A DNA stretch of 48,113 nucleotides from contig JALHMO010000033.1 in the NCBI GenBank assembly GCA_022844015.1, positions 1 through 48,113 on the forward strand, read 5' to 3'. The translations under genes and the position numbers were made by a program. The stretch's first letter is position 1; every line of letters begins with the position of its first letter. The notes beneath the pieces were generated by a model. It worked only from the letters and a program-made list of their open reading frames with translations, did no database searches and was not told the origin of the DNA. This document shows positions 46,205 through 48,113 of this stretch, one piece after another. Origin of the DNA: Reyranella sp. (GTDB taxonomy: Bacteria > Pseudomonadota > Alphaproteobacteria > Reyranellales > Reyranellaceae).

Positions 46205-46311
46205 CGCCGCTCTTCGGGGCCTGAACCGGTCCCGAACTCCTTGCCGGTCCGAGCGCGCTGCCATCCTGGCACGCCAAGGTGCCGGCTAGATCCGGGAGGT
46301 TGCCGGTCGGG

Positions 46312-46353
46312 CCGGGGCTCAGCGAGCCCCGGATGCGACGAACTCCGGGTCGC
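46312..46353 (+). promoter_or_regulatory. rpsF leader hairpins, possible S6:S18 autoregulatory site
   Basis: CCGGGGCTC (46312-46320) pairs perfectly with 46324-46332 across an AGC loop. A second stem follows, GCGAC (46335-46339) with GTCGC (46349-46353), whose loop contains CTCCGG. Bacterial rpsF leaders are known to bind the S6:S18 complex through a CCG-containing hairpin to regulate the operon. The match here is by position and the presence of CCG only. Confidence 0.38.
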
Positions 46354-46380
46354 TAACAGCCATAAGGAGCCGAAGTCGAC

Positions 46381-46839
46381 ATGGCATTGTACGAAAACGT
46401 CTTCATTGCGCGCCAGGACGTCGCTGTGACGCAAGTGGAGGCCCTCACGACCCAGTACGCCGAGTTGGTCGCCAGCCTGGGCGGTACGGTCTCCAAGAAG
46501 GAATACTGGGGCCTGCGGTCCCTGACCTACCGGATCAAGAAGAACCGCAAGGGTCACTACACGCTGCTCAACATCGACGCGCCGTCGGCTGCCGTTAAGG
46601 AGCTCGAGCGGACAATGTCGATCAACGAGGACATCATCCGCTACCTGACGGTGCGCGTGGACGAGCTCGAGGAGGCCCCCTCCGCGATCATGCTGCGCAG
46701 CGCCGAGAAGGCGGATCGGCCGATGGGCGACCGCGATCGCGGCGACCGTTGGGGCGATCGTCCGCCGCGCCGCGAGCGCTCGCGCTTCGGCGATGAGCCC
46801 GCCCCTGCACCTGCTGCCGCACCGGGAGAAGAAGAATGA
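46381..46839 (+). CDS. rpsF: 30S ribosomal protein S6
   Basis: The 152-residue protein has the S6 fold segments [49 protein letters not shown] and [19 protein letters not shown] charged, Arg/Asp-rich C-terminal extension ([24 protein letters not shown]) makes it longer than the about 100-residue core, as is usual in alphaproteobacteria. It overlaps rpsR by 4 bases. AAGGAG lies about 11 bases upstream of the start. Confidence 0.97.
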   Translation: MALYENVFIARQDVAVTQVEALTTQYAELVASLGGTVSKKEYWGLRSLTYRIKKNRKGHYTLLNIDAPSAAVKELERTMSINEDIIRYLTVRVDELEEAPSAIMLRSAEKADRPMGDRDRGDRWGDRPPRRERSRFGDEPAPAPAAAPGEEE

Positions 46840-47069
46840 GCGCACAACGTCGCCCCTTTACCCGCCGCCGCAAGAGCTGCCCGTTCTCCGGCGCCAATGC
46901 GCCGAAGATCGACTACAAGGACGTGCGGCTGCTGCAGCGCTTCGTTTCCGAGCGCGGCAAGATCGTGCCGAGCCGCATCTCGGCGGTATCCTCCAAGAAG
47001 CAGCGTGAGCTCGCCCAGGCGATCAAGCGCGCCCGCTTCCTGGCGCTGCTGCCTTACATCATCGCCTAG
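46836..47069 (+). CDS. rpsR: 30S ribosomal protein S18
   Basis: The 77-residue basic protein reads [19 protein letters not shown] and [25 protein letters not shown], then [21 protein letters not shown], the S18 signature. Its ATG overlaps the rpsF stop (ATGA), so the two partners of the S6:S18 pair are made together. Confidence 0.98.
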   Translation: MSAQRRPFTRRRKSCPFSGANAPKIDYKDVRLLQRFVSERGKIVPSRISAVSSKKQRELAQAIKRARFLALLPYIIA

Positions 47070-47084
47070 CCCGGAGGACGGACC

Positions 47085-47723
47085 ATGCCGATGAATGTCA
47101 TCCTGCTGGAACGCGTGCCCAAGCTTGGTCAGATGGGCGACGTCGTCAAGGTGAAGCCGGGCTTCGCCCGCAACTACCTGCTGCCGCAGAAGAAGGCGCT
47201 GCGCGCCACCAAGGACAATGTCACCTACTTCGAGTCGCAGCGTAAGACGCTGGAAGCTCAGAACCTCGAGCGCCGCAAGGACGCCGAGGCCGTCGCCGCC
47301 AAGATGGCCAACTTCAAGGTAACGCTGGTCCGCCAGGCCTCCGAGGCCTTGCAGCTCTACGGGTCGGTGACCTCGCGCGACATCTCGGATGCCGCCGATG
47401 CTGCAGGCGTCAAGCTCCAGCGCAGCCAGGTCGAGCTCGACAAGCCGATCAAGGCGCTGGGGGCGCACAAGATCAGGGTCCACCTGCATCCCGAGGTCAC
47501 GGTGGAGATCACCGCGGTGGTGGCCCGCTCGCAGGACGAGGCCGACTTCCTCGCCAAGGGCGGCACCCTGATCGCCGAGACCGAGCGCGCCGCGCTCGAG
47601 GCCGCCGAGGCTGCACAGCGCGCCGCCGCGCAGGCGGCGGCCCTGTTCGAGGCCAAGACCGCCGAGGCCGAAGCTGAAGCACCGGCCGCGACCGAGGAAG
47701 AGGCTGCGGCCGACAAGAAGTAG
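47085..47723 (+). CDS. rplI: 50S ribosomal protein L9
   Basis: The 212-residue protein starts MPMNVILLERVPKLGQMGDVVKVKPGFARNYLLPQKKALRAT, the L9 N-domain, followed by the long connecting helix and the C-domain GSVTSRDISDAADAAGVKL. GGAGG seven bases before ATG 47085 fixes the start. The C-terminus is an Ala/Glu-rich tail of about 50 residues beyond the E. coli length of about 150, common in this group. It is followed by a strong terminator. Confidence 0.97.
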   Translation: MPMNVILLERVPKLGQMGDVVKVKPGFARNYLLPQKKALRATKDNVTYFESQRKTLEAQNLERRKDAEAVAAKMANFKVTLVRQASEALQLYGSVTSRDISDAADAAGVKLQRSQVELDKPIKALGAHKIRVHLHPEVTVEITAVVARSQDEADFLAKGGTLIAETERAALEAAEAAQRAAAQAAALFEAKTAEAEAEAPAATEEEAAADKK

Positions 47724-47756
47724 CTCGTGCCGTCAGGCACGGCTCCACTGTCTCGA

Positions 47757-47795
47757 CGCATGCCGTCACGGGGTGACGGCATGCGTTTTGTTTTG
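47757..47795 (+). terminator. Intrinsic terminator of rpsF-rpsR-rplI
   Basis: CGCATGCCGTCAC (47757-47769) pairs perfectly with 47773-47785 across a GGG loop (13 bp), then TTTTGTTTTG follows. A smaller hairpin, CGTGCC-GTCA-GGCACG, sits just before it at 47726-47741. Confidence 0.93.
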
Positions 47796-47807
47796 TGGCC
47801 TTATCAT

Positions 47808-48113
47808 CCTCCCTGCGCGAAGCGCGGGGAGGTGCCCCCGGAGGGGGCGGAGGGGTCGAAAGCCTCAGTCGAAGCATCCGTCCGCGTCTTTCCGGGCTGC
47901 TGGCAAGAACATGACGCATATTCGCTCGACATGTGTGTCGCCCATGACCCCTCCGTCCGCGATGACGCGGACACCTCCCCAGCAAAGCTGGGGAGGGGCG
48001 ACCGAAAAGTCGGCACCTCCCCAACGCAAGCGTTGGGGAGGATATACCTGACAGTGTTTCATTGCCCTCCCTGCGCGAAGCGCGGGGAGGTGCCCCCGAA
48101 GGGGGCGGAGGGG
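47808..48113. repeat. Mosaic of short palindromic repeats after rplI
   Basis: A 48-base unit (CCTCCCTGCGCGAAGCGCGG through GGGCGGAGGGG) occurs at 47808-47855 and again, with one difference seen (GG/GA), at 48066-48113. Between them are two perfect hairpins: CCTCCCCAGC-AAA-GCTGGGGAGG (47974-47996) and CCTCCCCAACGC-AA with its complement (48016-48041). A GTCCGCG-ATGA-CGCGGAC stem lies near 47953-47972. The words match the island at 31.2 kb. No gene is seen in 47796-48113, and the window ends inside the array. Confidence 0.88.

Noticed and set aside
47808..48113. CRISPR-like array
   Set aside because: The repeats are palindromic units of unequal length with hairpins in place of unique spacers, and no cas genes are present.

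Overview
The window is GC-rich (about two-thirds G+C by eye), gene-dense and almost entirely chromosomal core. Protein types (an RNase E tail ending in GWW, long B12-dependent NrdJ, an NDUFA12-like complex I subunit, a DUF2155-type protein, and rpsF-rpsR-rplI divergent to fabD-fabG-acpP-fabF-mltG) point to an alphaproteobacterium, probably Rhodospirillales/Reyranella-like. That placement is inferred, not tested. I see no phage, insertion sequence, CRISPR array, tRNA or rRNA.

Layout. 1-0.8 kb: C-terminal tail of RNase E, then 0.5 kb of gene-free tandem palindromic repeats. 1.3-10.1 kb: a TRAP-type solute-binding protein, a paired heteromeric-type acyl-CoA dehydrogenase, a SnoaL-like protein, an aminotransferase, a degenerate gamma-glutamyltransferase-like lipoprotein, and a divergent periplasmic pair (M48 protease with C-terminal repeats, ScsC/DsbA-like oxidoreductase). 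10.1-16.1 kb: tyrosine/homogentisate catabolism (hpd, hmgA, fumarylacetoacetase, maiA), a maiA-coupled membrane protein of unknown function, and a divergent MarR regulator with an 18-bp near-palindrome in the shared promoter. 16.1-20.6 kb: aroQ-accB-accC-aat on the plus strand meeting a minus-strand run of NDUFA12-like, mlaD, a 75-aa protein and a DUF2155-type protein. 20.9-25 kb: nrdJ, followed by an 18-residue Lys/Ala peptide, a possible structured RNA and a strong terminator. 25-31 kb: tetR-adaptor-RND efflux operon and a FemAB-like acyltransferase. 31.2-34.4 kb: a repeat island with a perfect 37-bp palindrome, then clpS-clpA and a tiny membrane protein coupled to clpA. 34.4-41.6 kb: an unknown secreted protein, a penicillin-binding carboxypeptidase with SPOR domain, and sugar-nucleotide genes (phosphohexomutase, ugd, galU). 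40.9-46.1 kb: the fatty-acid synthesis operon with mltG and a DnaJ-domain membrane protein. 46.2-47.8 kb: rpsF-rpsR-rplI with promoter, leader hairpins and terminator. 47.8 kb to the end: a mosaic of short palindromic repeats.

How the parts work together. accB/accC supply malonyl-CoA to the fab operon. Hpd, HmgA, MaiA and the fumarylacetoacetase form a complete route from 4-hydroxyphenylpyruvate to fumarate and acetoacetate. Aat, ClpS and ClpA form a complete N-degron route. Galactose-1-phosphate-type uridylylation, hexomutase and Ugd supply UDP-glucose and UDP-glucuronate for the envelope. The best candidates for something undescribed are the three-way-junction RNA with its Lys/Ala peptide after nrdJ, the 59-aa membrane protein overlapping clpA, and the giant palindrome at 31.2 kb. 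These are inferences from pattern only.
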